From contig CM018698.1 of NCBI GenBank assembly GCA_009363875.1, forward strand, positions 60,366,939 through 60,430,938: a DNA stretch of 64,000 bases, given 5' to 3'. Of this stretch, positions 23,011-34,635 are shown one piece after another (position 1 is the first letter of the stretch; each line of letters begins with the position of its first letter). The notes under the pieces are model-generated. The model saw only the letters and a list, made by a program, of their open reading frames with translations. It was not told where the DNA came from and made no database searches. The position numbers and the translations under genes are program-made. This stretch comes from Mikania micrantha. Taxonomy: Eukaryota > Streptophyta > Magnoliopsida > Asterales > Asteraceae.

Positions 23011-23281
23011 ACCAATGATGTCTTATCCTACTAGTAGGATGGGGGTATGGAGAAAGTGATAGGAGACCCAGGTCTTGGTTTCGATCCTTGATCCCACTCG
23101 GTTTTACCGGCCTTTCACTGTCGGGCTTTTAGGCGGGTGCTTTGGTCGGTTTTTCTCGGGAATTGGTGGCTGGTAGCTAGGGGCTCCGTCTGTTTGTACT
23201 AGTGGCCAGCTCAGGCATCTTTTATCCATTGAGAACAGTGTATGGAGTACCTAGCAGTTGATTAGTCAGCCGTTCAAAAAA
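23011..23281 (+). mobile_element. tRNA-derived SINE, 271 bp, perfect 14-bp TSD
   Basis: AACAATGAATGATG occurs at 22997-23010 and 23282-23295, flanking the element exactly. A box B-like GGTTTCGATCC lies near 23079. The 3' end is GCCGTTCAAAAAAA, the same tail as the SINEs at 13595 and 35313. The long perfect duplication and A tail show target-primed retrotransposition. Confidence 0.85.
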
Positions 23282-23295
23282 AACAATGAATGATG

Positions 23296-24859
23296 TATTG
23301 AAGACATTGGTTGATAACCGACACAAATATTGTTAAATAAGATATATAAATGCTGCAAAAACTTCATAAAAAGCACACACCAAGGATTCAAGGAATCAAC
23401 ATTTTACAGAAGCTCAGAAATCGTTCGGTCAAACCGAAGATTAAGAGACTTTGCTTGCTACGCAATTCAAATATAAAATAATAGAAAGTCAAAATTAAAA
23501 GAGGCAGGTCAATGAACGTGTGCAAAAGGGGGCCGCCATCGTCAATGCAGCACAAGCTGTTATTAACTTGTTAATTCATCATTTTTTTCCATTTATTATG
23601 AGTAGACGACGCCATATGACAGCATGCCATTAAGATATGGCATTTATTTGTTGGGTTCCTTCACGTTCAAGGTAATATCCCTGTAAAACATTATTTAATT
23701 ACTTTTAATATATTTAATTTTAATATTATATAATACATTCAAAATATTACGATATATTCAAAATAATTTTAATAATTAAATAATATTAATAATTATATAT
23801 TATTAATAATAAAGCAGTACTATTTATGTTTAAATTATGATATATTGATTTAATAATACTAATAAATAACAACGAAATAATTTTATAATTAAATAATAAT
23901 AAAGATTAAATAATATTAATTAATAAAAAAATTATACAATTAAACAATACTAATTATAAATATTATTAATATTTAAATATTAAAACTATTTAAATATAAC
24001 TTGTTATGGTGTAACAACTACGTTTATGATGGCTACACTTTAAGGTTTTTCTTTGTACTGTTATAACGTGTTTTTATATCTACGTTTTAATATACCGAAT
24101 TTTATCTGCGTTTTGATATTTGAAATTATGGTAGAATTCCTCCAGTAACGCGCGGGGTAACCATAGTTTAACATCAATAAAATAGATTGGCATCTTAATG
24201 AAGCTGAATTTATTGGCCACGATGAAACTCGGTGAAGTAACGATAAGAACTTCATAATAAAATACATTTGTTTTCTCTTTTCAAGTAATATTTATCAAAA
24301 TACATTTTTTTCCCATAAATATGTGTATCCTGATAAAAAACGGTTTTAAGAAAATATGATAACCATCTAACAAGAATTGAAATTAACATGAGTTTAATTT
24401 TGAGTCATTAAATCAACAATCTTAACTAAGTACATTGGTCTCTCGTCAAACTGATAAATTTGTATATCGATCCATACTTTTTCAATAAAATTATAAATAG
24501 TATCTTTTATCAAAGTTTAAAATTATTTGAATTTTTTTTTTTTGGTTTGAAAAGAGAATTTAAATGATTGACAAGTAATAAATCTTATGTACAACTTAAA
24601 AGTACAAATCTTATTTTTATGCAAACATAAAAGCAAAAGTTTTATTCAAACATCTAGACAACATAAATGTATCTAAATATGTAAAAGGTAAAATTTAGGT
24701 CATGTTGAGTTGATTTATAGGCGTGTAAATCTATTTTAAAAATGTGTTACTATACGTTTTTCAGCGTTTAAAGTCAAAAAGTTTTGAACTTGTATCGAAT
24801 TCAATATACTAGCTAGCAAATAAAGAATTCTTTCTTTTTTAATATTATTACATGGACGG
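23296..24859. other. AT-rich non-coding stretch
   Basis: 23690-24000 is almost only A and T. Nothing else is recognised. A word ACGCGCGGGGTAACCATAG at about 24149 vaguely recalls a Helitron 3' end but lacks CTRR. Confidence 0.5.
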
Positions 24860-25007
24860 AGATTGAATATGGTGAAAAGGGGACGGAAATTAAAAGGACC
24901 TATAAATCTATAATACATGTTAATTTTTTTAAGCGAGCGGAGATGAAATCTATATTTTTAACAAAAAATAATCTTTCGACCCAAAAATTAACACTACAAA
25001 CGGCAAT
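24860..25007. repeat. Truncated copy of the hAT-like MITE interior
   Basis: This matches 34486-34590 and 19290-19400 in the ATACATGTTAAT, TTTTTAAC, AAAAATAA and AACACTAC blocks. It directly adjoins the MITE that starts at 25015. Confidence 0.5.
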
Positions 25008-26628
25008 ATACTAACAGTGGTGAAGCTTGAGAGTTAGAGAAGGGGGCAGAAATTTTGTAACAACCGGTTTTTAATAATAAATGTATTGTGAATAATGGTT
25101 AATCAAACGATTGTGGTTGTTGTGAATCGAAAATATGTAAGAATTACGTCATTAATGGCAAGAGCACATTTGGTCGTGCTTGAAATCCACGAGGATTTAG
25201 TAACTTTTGTTATTGGGGATTGATAGTATGTGAAAAATGATGAACGTGGGCGAAAACCGTGCGCAAAACGGAGTTCGTATGCTCCCGGAATCGCGAAACG
25301 AAGTTAAAAATCAAAATGATGACGCTGGTGACGTGGGGCGGTACGCCTGGCGTGGTGCGTCCAGTTGGGGCGATGCGCCCCATGTACTATGTCGGCAAAA
25401 TTTTTTTAAACGATCAGATCGCATTTTTTTAAGAGATTTTTCATCTCTTTCGACCTGCTCTGGCTCCAGACGAACATCCATCATCTTCTAAGCCTAAAAC
25501 CTTCATTTTGAAGGCTTCTGATCATCCAGATCGCGCATAGGATCGTGTTTTCAAGTCCCGATCGTTGTTTTAACCGTAGAAATCCGTCAGATCAGGTAAC
25601 GGTTTGTTTTATCCTACTAGTTTAATATTGTGTGGATTAAATCTAGTTTTGATTGTAATACTATGATTATGGGTATTGATTATTGCTTAGTTGATAACTA
25701 GGGATTGTTAGAAACGAAGAACTTGATATTTTGACGGTGAAATCTTCGTTTTGAAGCCGGGATAATGTCCGGTTGTTATGAAACCCATATTATGGTAGGA
25801 TAACTAGCAGGATGGGTTGAATATGATTTCAAATAAATTATGGATTATAATTCATAGATTAAATGATGATTTTGATGAATTGATGTTACCATTATTAATA
25901 GTTGTGATCTTAAAATAAAAATTGAATAATAAAAAGTGATTAAAGATCGTAACTAATATAATGAACATCAATTATTTAATAAATTGCCTGGGGAGGCATG
26001 AAATATGAATAATTGTGATAATTGACTAAAACTTGCTAAACGTAGTAAGATAGAGTCAATTATGTGATAAATTGACTTTGAGGAAGTCAAATCAGTCAAG
26101 TGTGTTAAACTTGATGGTATGTATTATATGTATTGAATATAGTTGTATATGTGTGAATATGCAACTAGGTGTTGGTGGTGAAAGTCAAGGAATAAGCCAC
26201 AGAGGTGGAAAAGAGGTTGTAGGAAGTGAACAACCGCTTGAACCAGGTAAGTTACCCAACTTACTGTAACATTACATATAAGTAGTAGAAAGAGTCTACT
26301 TGCGTATTTGATATATGTGAATAATGTTAAATATGTGATTGAAACTATGGGATGAGAAATCCTTTAGTTTGTGTTTGTTAAGTTTCAATGGGAAACGTAT
26401 ATGCAATATACTTGCATTAGAATAACTGGATAACCCGGTGATTGATTAATATGATTTGGTGTTTATATAATAATGGGGCATAACTTGATTAATGAATCTA
26501 ATGGAATTATAAGACCTTTGAGAAGGCATTATTAGTTTCAAAACGAATGTTATGCTTGGGTGGTGTGCATAATATAAATGCATTAAAATTTAGCCGGATG
26601 AGCCGGTGAAATTGATTTAATTGTTGAA

Positions 26629-26764
26629 CCACAAATGTGTGGCTAACCGGTTAATCCGGGAACTAAATTATTGAACCACAAATGTGTGGCTAACCAGTTA
26701 ATCCGGAAACTAAATTGTTGAACCACAAATGTGTGGCTAACCGGTTAATTCGGGAATTGAATTA
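26629..26764 (+). repeat. 47-bp repeat, three copies, each with a CCACA-AATG-TGTGG hairpin
   Basis: Hairpins start at 26629, 26676 and 26723, exactly 47 bases apart, each followed by CTAACCGGTTAAT or a close variant. The same triplet occurs in the 3' LTR near 33113. Confidence 0.85.
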
Positions 26765-26766
26765 AA

Positions 26767-27455
26767 TATGACTCCACAATGGTGGATAGCCAGAGGTGCT
26801 GGCAATTGTCTAGATGGAAGTACCGGTGGGTGAACATCTTAGACTTGATAAATATGACTCCACAATGGTGGATAGCCAGAGGTGCTGGCAATTGTCTAGA
26901 TGGAAGTACCGGTGGGTGAACATCTTAGACTTGATAAATATGACTCCACAATGGTGGATAGCCAGAGGTGCTGGCAATTGTCTAGATGGAAGTACCGGTG
27001 GGTGAACATCTTAGACTTGATAAATATGACTCCACAATGGTGGATAGCCAGAGGTGCTGGCAATTGTCTAGATGGAAGTACCGGTGGGTGAACATCTTAG
27101 ACTTGATAAATATGACTCCACAATGGTGGATAGCCAGAGGTGCTGGCAATTGTCTAGATGGAAGTACCGGTGGGTGAACATCTTAGACTTGATAAATATG
27201 ACTCCACAATGGTGGATAGCCAGAGGTGCTGGCAATTGTCTAGATGGAAGTACCGGTGGGTGAACATCTTAGACTTGATAAATATGACTCCACAATGGTG
27301 GATAGCCAGAGGTGCTGGCAATTGTCTAGATGGAAGTACCGGTGGGTGAACATCTTAGACTTAATTAATATGACTCCACAATGGTGGATAGCCAGAGGTC
27401 CTGGCAATTGTCTTAGATGGAAGTACCGGTGGGTGAACATCTTAAGACTTGAATT
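26767..27455 (+). repeat. 86-bp minisatellite, eight copies
   Basis: The unit contains ATGACTCCACAATGGTGG, GCCAGAGGTGCTGGCAATTG and GTACCGGTGGGTGAACATC. Seven units are near-identical, and the eighth is variant with small indels. Repeated 63-codon frames are by-products. Confidence 0.92.
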
Positions 27456-28000
27456 AATTATGATATCACAAATGTGTGAATAGTCAGATGTGCTGATAAA
27501 TAGCTATGGTGGAAGTACAGAAATGTGAACACCATAGTGTAATTTTGATTAAATTATTGTGAACAATAGTTGATGATTGGTAATGTGATATTATTACCTG
27601 CTGAGAGTCAATTCGAATAGAAATGACTCAGTTTGAATATTGATTGTGAAAAATGTATTTATACATTTTGTTGTTGAGAAACCATTGGGGTTACTTACTT
27701 AGTTCATATGAACTAATTGTGACCTTATATGTGATGTTACAGGTCAAAGATAGATATGCATTGGGCCATCAGATCGGGCACGTTGTGAAGCAGAACCAAA
27801 CGTTATGTAAAGTATGTGGTAGTATTAAACTTAAACACACCAGTTTTTATTAACCATAAATGTAAATGATTTGAAATTAAGTGTGTTTAAATCATGAAAT
27901 GTTAATTTCACGCTTCCGAACATGATTTTTGAGAAAGTTTAATTTGGGACCTAAAAATGGGACACGTGTAATCGTGTGTAAAGTTTGGGTGTTACAGAGT

Positions 28001-28012
28001 TGGTATCAGAGC
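28001..28012 (+). other. Primer-binding site (initiator tRNA-Met)
   Basis: TGGTATCAGAGC lies four bases after the 5' LTR. Confidence 0.9.
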
Positions 28013-28439
28013 AATGGTTTGAGTGAATCAAGTGCGTCATGAACACTTGATCTCAAACTTTTATGCTCTTGATATGAAAACATAACGTTTGATTCGAAGA
28101 CCCGATCATGATGCCGAATGTATGAGGTTAGCATATCTATTTCCTGTATTATAATTGTTAAATGTAATGTGAATCATTACATGTTAAATGTGATTTGATT
28201 GATCATGTGAAACCGAAATCAATGTCTTGAGTATGTAATGAAGGAAGTAAGGAATTGGGCATATAATGAATGAACTAGTACGTCTGGCCAACTTACTAGT
28301 GCAAACATTATATGAACAAGCACTTATGGGGATCATTTTATACTTAGGCTATTGAAATTTGGTAAGGTGTTATGAGCTTTATGTATCTATTACTTGTGGG
28401 TAATTCCAATTCAAGAGAAATGAATTGGAGAGCTAATGT

Positions 28440-30545
28440 GAAAAGACCTACATGAGTGTAGGCAATAACACTTGATGTGTTGGGGAAATTAATCCATTTG
28501 AATATGGAAAATGTTTTGGTGTGTACACACAAATTAAAAATGTATAACTTGACCCGTTGAGGGTAAAATGAGGGAAAAAGACACGTAATTGTGTTTATGT
28601 GTTCATACATGTTTAAGTTTGAGATGTAATGATTTAAACATGTTAATAATTGATATAATTTGCATATAATCTATATGCGTGATATATGGAATTGTAAGTA
28701 TACAATGTGTATACGTATGACGAATGTTATGATATGATTTCATAACTAGTGATAGTGTCATTACATGTTGATAGTAATTGACACATTGAATTGGAAACTA
28801 TTTATAACAGTGTTAAAGCAAAATTAAGACCATAACGTATGGCATTTTGTGTGTATTAACATGTAAGACCACTGGTGGGTGGCATTGGATTTAACATGTA
28901 AGACCACTGGTGGGTGGCATTGGATTTAACATGTAAGACCACTGGTGGGTGGCATTGGATTTAACATGTAAGACCACTGGTGGGTGGCATTGGGTTTAAC
29001 ATGTAAGACCATTGGTGAATGGCATTGGATTTATGATATAAGACTACTTGTGAGTGGCCTTGTGTTAGATGTGTAAAACCATCTTGGAATGACATTGAGT
29101 TGTCATGTAATTCCTCCTTAGTGAGGCATTGGGGAAAAATCCACATGCGTGTGGATTGGCCAATATGTGAGTATGTGTTGGACGATGTTGACTTTTAAAA
29201 AGTCAAAGTTATGGTTAATGTGAATAGGTGAGTTACTTACTCACTAATATGCAACCATAAAACATATTGGTGCTTATGTGTTAATGTGATTGTTGGTTGA
29301 AACTACTTGTAATTGACTTGTAGTAATTGAAATTAATTGAATGGTAAATTGACCATGTGTGTCATGAAATGTTAAAAAAATATATGAAACCACATGGTGG
29401 TGGTATTTAACTACTTGACAAATGTCTTGTAGTATTGGATGAATGTTATGTGCTAAATGCTTAGCTTGAAAGGTGTTATTAAATGATAATTTATAGTTGA
29501 CACTATAAATTGATGATAATCCACATTGTGTGGAAGTATATGAATATGAAACCACATGGGGTGGTATTCAGATTGTTGAAATTGATTAATGTTATGATAA
29601 ATTGCATAACTAATGAAAGTGTCGTTATATGTTTACAATAACTGACACGGATAATTGGAGATGATTCACATTCGTGTGAAACTGATGTAAGACCACTAGT
29701 GCGTGGCATTAATATTTGTCATGTAAGTCCATAATGAAATGGCGTTGGTGTTTGTCATGTAAGTCCACATTTTTGTGGCATTGGGGGTAAACCATGTACA
29801 TATACATGATAATAAGTCACCTGTTACCATTGAGTTGTTTAAACTTGTGATAATGAATCACAAGTGTTGTGATCATGTGTGTAAAACTCATTTGGTAATC
29901 AATATAAATGTAAACACAAGGAATGTGTTCAAATGGTGTGTAAATTACCCATTTGATTGACTTGTAGTTGTAGGATTGGGTGAGTCCACACTACAAGTAA
30001 TTGTGCATTTAGCATATATGTGATTTGTTGTTTTAATTGAATTTGATGTAAATAGTTATGGTTAGTGTCGTTATTGTAGTTGAATGATTTACGAGGTATG
30101 TGAACATTCAACTAGTAATAATGATTGAGTTGATTTACAAGAGTGTAAACAACCATTATAATGTAGATGTTATGGTGAAGAAAAGATAACCTACAAGAGT
30201 GTAGACATCAAATTTCAAGAGTCAAATTGTTTAAGTTGACTTTTGAGAAATATGATGCACAATTGGAGTTTTGTGTACACACATGTATTGTGTTAATTGA
30301 TAAGGGTTGTACATGAATGATAGATAAGAATATCTATCTATGCAAACGAATAACGCGAATGTTAAGTCATTCGGTTGTTGTTGTGTGTTAAATACATTAT
30401 ACATGATATTTGACTTTAAAAAGTCAAAGTTAAGCCTATTTGTAAAGAAATAGGATATTTATTGCATGTAGAAATACACTTAAGTGTATGGTTTGGTTTG
30501 AATGAAGAAAGTCAAACCAAATAATCAATTGTAGATTGATTATGT
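28440..30545 (+). repeat. Hairpin-studded non-coding interior
   Basis: More than twenty short perfect inverted repeats with loops mostly of 3-5 bases lie in about 2.1 kb. Examples: 28447-28462 (CCTACA/TGTAGG), 28830-28842, 29138-29157 (8-bp stem, TGCG loop), 29521-29533, 29665-29680 (TTCACA-TTCG-TGTGAA), 29765-29778, 29793-29808, 29857-29873 (7-bp stem), 29913-29929, 30134-30149, 30191-30204, 30474-30489, 30492-30521 (10-bp stem), 30522-30542 (8-bp stem). Many follow NNNACA-loop-TGTNNN with the outer bases varying in step. No open frame of note is present. Confidence 0.85.
28858..29032 (+). repeat. 35-bp tandem repeat, five copies
   Basis: Units start at 28858, 28893, 28928, 28963 and 28998 and contain GTAAGACCACTGGTGGGTGG. 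Diverged further copies continue to about 29130 and recur near 29690-29780. Confidence 0.9.
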
Positions 30546-30600
30546 GGAATCATGTATAATGATTATGTTTATTTAAGGATAAATGTTCAACTATGCTTGA

Positions 30601-31498
30601 AATATATGTTAGAGAAGTGGTGTCTAGGCATGGTGTGCCAGTGACGATTAATTTGGATCGAGACACTTGATTTACTTCTCATTTCTGGAGAAATTTTCAG
30701 GAAGAATTAGGGTCGTGGATAAGCACGGCGTATCATTCTCAGATTGATGGTCAGGTGAAAGGACTATTCAAATACTGGAGGTATGTTACGAGCGTGCATA
30801 ATTGATTTTGGGGGTAGTTGGGATGATTAATTACCTTTAGCAGTGTTCTCATACAATAACGTTTATCATTCCAGTATTGGAATGCCTCCATATGAAATGT
30901 TGTATGGGAGGAAATGTTGTACTCCTGTGTTGAGGAGAAGTTGGGCAATGAGAACTGGCAAATAAAAAGGTAGTTAAAGTAACGAATGAACGAATAGATT
31001 AGATTCTAGTTTATTTGAAGGCGGCACAAGACCGTCAAAATTCCTATGTTGATAAGCATAGGATGACTATTGAGTTCCAAGTGGGAGATTTTGTATTATC
31101 AAAGGTCTTTCCTTGGAAATGTGTTTATGTTTTAGAAAGCAAGGGAACTTAAGCCGCGTATTATTGGACCATTCAAGATTATAGCTCGAATTAACGATGT
31201 TGCTTATCGTCTTGAGCTACCGAAAGAAGTGAATGGCATACATGACACTTTTCATGTGTCATCTCTGAGAAAATGTATGGCAGATGAATCGGCTTATGAA
31301 CCACTAGAAGACTTGGAAATTGATGACAAGTTGAAGTATGTGGAAAAGCCGGTAGCTATATTAGACCGAAAGGTCAAACTTTGAGAAACAAGTCCCTGAA
31401 CCAGGTAAAGGTTCAATGGAAAAACAGAAGGGGATCTGACGCCACGTAGGAGTCAGAAAATGAAATGAGAAAGTATTATCCTTTCCTTTTTGAGGTTT
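30601..31498 (+). pseudogene. pol: Decayed integrase C-terminal/chromodomain fragment
   Basis: One frame gives a recognisable gypsy integrase core (VVSRHGVP, then LDRDT, STAYHSQIDGQ), followed by the C-terminal DRQNSYVDKHR region and a chromodomain-like end (KVQWKNRRGS) near 31400-31495. The frame is broken by stops, the first just after LDRDT, and by frameshifts. The HHCC zinc region, RT, protease and gag are missing. It is a fossil of an autonomous Tekay-like pol. Confidence 0.85.
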
Positions 31499-31526
31499 AA
31501 TCGGTTTCGGGGACGAAACCTTTGTA

Positions 31527-31539
31527 AGGAGGGGAGATT
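31527..31539 (+). other. Polypurine tract of the LARD-like element
   Basis: AGGAGGGGAGATT directly precedes the 3' LTR. Confidence 0.85.
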
Positions 31540-34480
31540 TGTAACAACCGGTTTTTAATAATAAATGTATTGTGAATAATGGTTAATCAAACGATTGTGG
31601 TTGTTGTGAATCGAAAATATGTAAGAATTACGTCATTAATGGCAAGAGCACATTTGGTCGTGCTTGAAATCCACGAGGATTTAGTAACTTTTGTTATTGG
31701 GGATTGATAGTATGTGAAAAATGATGAACGTGGGCGAAAACCGTGCGCAAAACGGAGTTCGTATGCTCCCGGAATCGCGAAACGAAGTTAAAAATCAAAA
31801 TGATGACGCTGGTGACGTGGGGCGGTACGCCTGGCGTGGTGCGTCCAGTTGGGGCGATGCGCCCCATGTACTATGTCGGCAAAATTTTTTTAAACGATCA
31901 GATCGCATTTTTTTAAGAGATTTTTCATCTCTTTCGACCTGCTCTGGCTCCAGACGAACATCCATCATCTTCTAAGCCTAAAACCTTCATTTTGAAGGCT
32001 TCTGATCATCCAGATCGCGCATAGGATCGTGTTTTCAAGTCCCGATCGTTGTTTTAACCGTAGAAATCCGTCAGATCAGGTAACGGTTTGTTTTATCCTA
32101 CTAGTTTAATATTGTGTGGATTAAATCTAGTTTTGATTGTAATACTATGATTATGGGTATTGATTATTGCTTAGTTGATAACTAGGGATTGTTAGAAACG
32201 AAGAACTTGATATTTTGACGGTGAAATCTTCGTTTTGAAGCCGGGATAATGTCCGGTTGTTATGAAACCCATATTATGGTAGGATAACTAGCAGGATGGG
32301 TTGAATATGATTTCAAATAAATTATGGATTATAATTCATAGATTAAATGATGATTTTGATGAATTGATGTTACCATTATTAATAGTTGTGATCTTAAAAT
32401 AAAAATTGAATAATAAAAAGTGATTAAAGATCGTAACTAATATAATGAACATCAATTATTTAATAAATTGCCTGGGGAGGCATGAAATATGAATAATTGT
32501 GATAATTGACTAAAACTTGCTAAACGTAGTAAGATAGAGTCAATTATGTGATAAATTGACTTTGAGGAAGTCAAATCAGTCAAGTGTGTTAAACTTGATG
32601 GTATGTATTATATGTATTGAATATAGTTGTATATGTGTGAATATGCAACTAGGTGTTGGTGGTGAAAGTCAAGGAATAAGCCACAGAGGTGGAAAAGAGG
32701 TTGTAGGAAGTGAACAACCGCTTGAACCAGGTAAGTTACCCAACTTACTGTAACATTACATATAAGTAGTAGAAAGAGTCTACTTGCGTATTTGATATAT
32801 GTGAATAATGTTAAATATGTGATTGAAACTATGGGATGAGAAATCCTTTAGTTTGTGTTTGTTAAGTTTCAATGGGAAACGTATATGCAATATACTTGCA
32901 TTAGAATAACTGGATAACCCGGTGATTGATTAATATGATTTGGTGTTTATATAATAATGGGGCATAACTTGATTAATGAATCTAATGGAATTATAAGACC
33001 TTTGAGAAGGCATTATTAGTTTCAAAACGAATGTTATGCTTGGGTGGTGTGCATAATATAAATGCATTAAAATTTAGCCGGATGAGCCGGTGAAATTGAT
33101 TTAATTGTTGAACCACAAATGTGTGGCTAACCGGTTAATCCGGGAACTAAATTATTGAACCACAAATGTGTGGCTAACCAGTTAATCCGGAAACTAAATT
33201 GTTGAACCACAAATGTGTGGCTAACCGGTTAATTCGGGAATTGAATTAAATATGACTCCACAATGGTGGATAGCCAGAGGTGCTGGCAATTGTCTAGATG
33301 GAAGTACCGGTGGGTGAACATCTTAGACTTGATAAATATGACTCCACAATGGTGGATAGCCAGAGGTGCTGGCAATTGTCTAGATGGAAGTACCGGTGGG
33401 TGAACATCTTAGACTTGATAAATATGACTCCACAATGGTGGATAGCCAGAGGTGCTGGCAATTGTCTAGATGGAAGTACCGGTGGGTGAACATCTTAGAC
33501 TTGATAAATATGACTCCACAATGGTGGATAGCCAGAGGTGCTGGCAATTGTCTAGATGGAAGTACCGGTGGGTGAACATCTTAGACTTGATAAATATGAC
33601 TCCACAATGGTGGATAGCCAGAGGTGCTGGCAATTGTCTAGATGGAAGTACCGGTGGGTGAACATCTTAGACTTGATAAATATGACTCCACAATGGTGGA
33701 TAGCCAGAGGTGCTGGCAATTGTCTAGATGGAAGTACCGGTGGGTGAACATCTTAGACTTGATAAATATGACTCCACAATGGTGGATAGCCAGAGGTGCT
33801 GGCAATTGTCTAGATGGAAGTACCGGTGGGTGAACATCTTAGACTTAATTAATATGACTCCACAATGGTGGATAGCCAGAGGTCCTGGCAATTGTCTTAG
33901 ATGGAAGTACCGGTGGGTGAACATCTTAAGACTTGAATTAATTATGATATCACAAATGTGTGAATAGTCAGATGTGCTGATAAATAGCTATGGTGGAAGT
34001 ACAGAAATGTGAACACCATAGTGTAATTTTGATTAAATTATTGTGAACAATAGTTGATGATTGGTAATGTGATATTATTACCTGCTGAGAGTCAATTCGA
34101 ATAGAAATGACTCAGTTTGAATATTGATTGTGAAAAATGTATTTATACATTTTGTTGTTGAGAAACCATTGGGGTTACTTACTTAGTTCATATGAACTAA
34201 TTGTGACCTTATATGTGATGTTACAGGTCAAAGATAGATATGCATTGGGCCATCAGATCGGGCACGTTGTGAAGCAGAACCAAACGTTATGTAAAGTATG
34301 TGGTAGTATTAAACTTAAACACACCAGTTTTTATTAACCATAAATGTAAATGATTTGAAATTAAGTGTGTTTAAATCATGAAATGTTAATTTCACGCTTC
34401 CGAACATGATTTTTGAGAAAGTTTAATTTGGGACCTAAAAATGGGACACGTGTAATCGTGTGTAAAGTTTGGGTGTTACA
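31540..34480 (+). repeat. 3' LTR of the LARD-like element
   Basis: This is the same length as the 5' LTR, with every internal landmark displaced by 6484 bases, including the 86-bp array (about 33251-33939) with the same number of units. No substitution was seen by eye. Confidence 0.93.
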
Positions 34481-34635
34481 AATTTACAAGACTCAAAATA
34501 CATGTTTAAACGAGGAGGGACGAAACCCGCATTTTTAACTAAAAATAACCTTTTGGCCCTAAAATTTACATTACTGGCGAAAAAAATAGGGGGCGGTCGC
34601 CCCCTGTCTCACTAAAGCTATGCCCATGATACTAA

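Larger units (their letters stand above)
25056..27996 (+). repeat. 5' LTR of the LARD-like element
   Basis: TGTAACAACC...GGGTGTTACA. It contains a GGGGCG-ATG-CGCCCC hairpin at 25367-25381, a 47-bp repeat triplet and an 86-bp minisatellite. The 84-codon frame at 25237-25491 is in a conserved non-coding part of the LTR. Confidence 0.93.
25051..34485 (+). mobile_element. Complete non-autonomous (LARD-like) Ty3/gypsy element with AATTT TSD
   Basis: Two 2941-bp LTRs (25056-27996 and 31540-34480) bound a 3543-bp interior. AATTT at 25051-25055 and 34481-34485 is the target duplication. A PBS follows the 5' LTR and a PPT precedes the 3' LTR. The LTRs keep a constant offset of 6484 bases and no difference was seen between them. 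The interior has no intact gene, only a decayed integrase C-terminal region. The LTR start closely matches the Tekay-like element at 53291-64000. Confidence 0.93.
25015..34628. mobile_element. hAT-like MITE interrupted by the non-autonomous gypsy element
   Basis: The left end CAGTGGTGAAGCT and right end AGCTATGCCCATG are imperfect inverted repeats. The flanks share ATACTAA (25008-25014 and 34629-34635). Without the LTR element it is about 185 bp. It therefore predates the LTR insertion. Confidence 0.6.

Noticed and set aside
24140..24170. Possible Helitron 3' end
   Set aside because: The GC-rich word resembles one, but there is no convincing hairpin and no CTRR at the right place.
25237..25491. 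84-codon open frame conserved in both LTRs
   Set aside because: Conservation is at the DNA level (also in the Tekay-like LTR, where the frame is not kept). It spans the GC-rich hairpin block.
26814..27349. Tandem identical 63-codon open frames
   Set aside because: They arise from the 86-bp repeat read in overlapping registers, have no domain, and occur inside an LTR.
26767..27455. Regular 86-bp repeats that could be mistaken for a CRISPR-like array
   Set aside because: Units are contiguous with no unique spacers, lie in an LTR, and recur in the partner LTR. This is a plant minisatellite.
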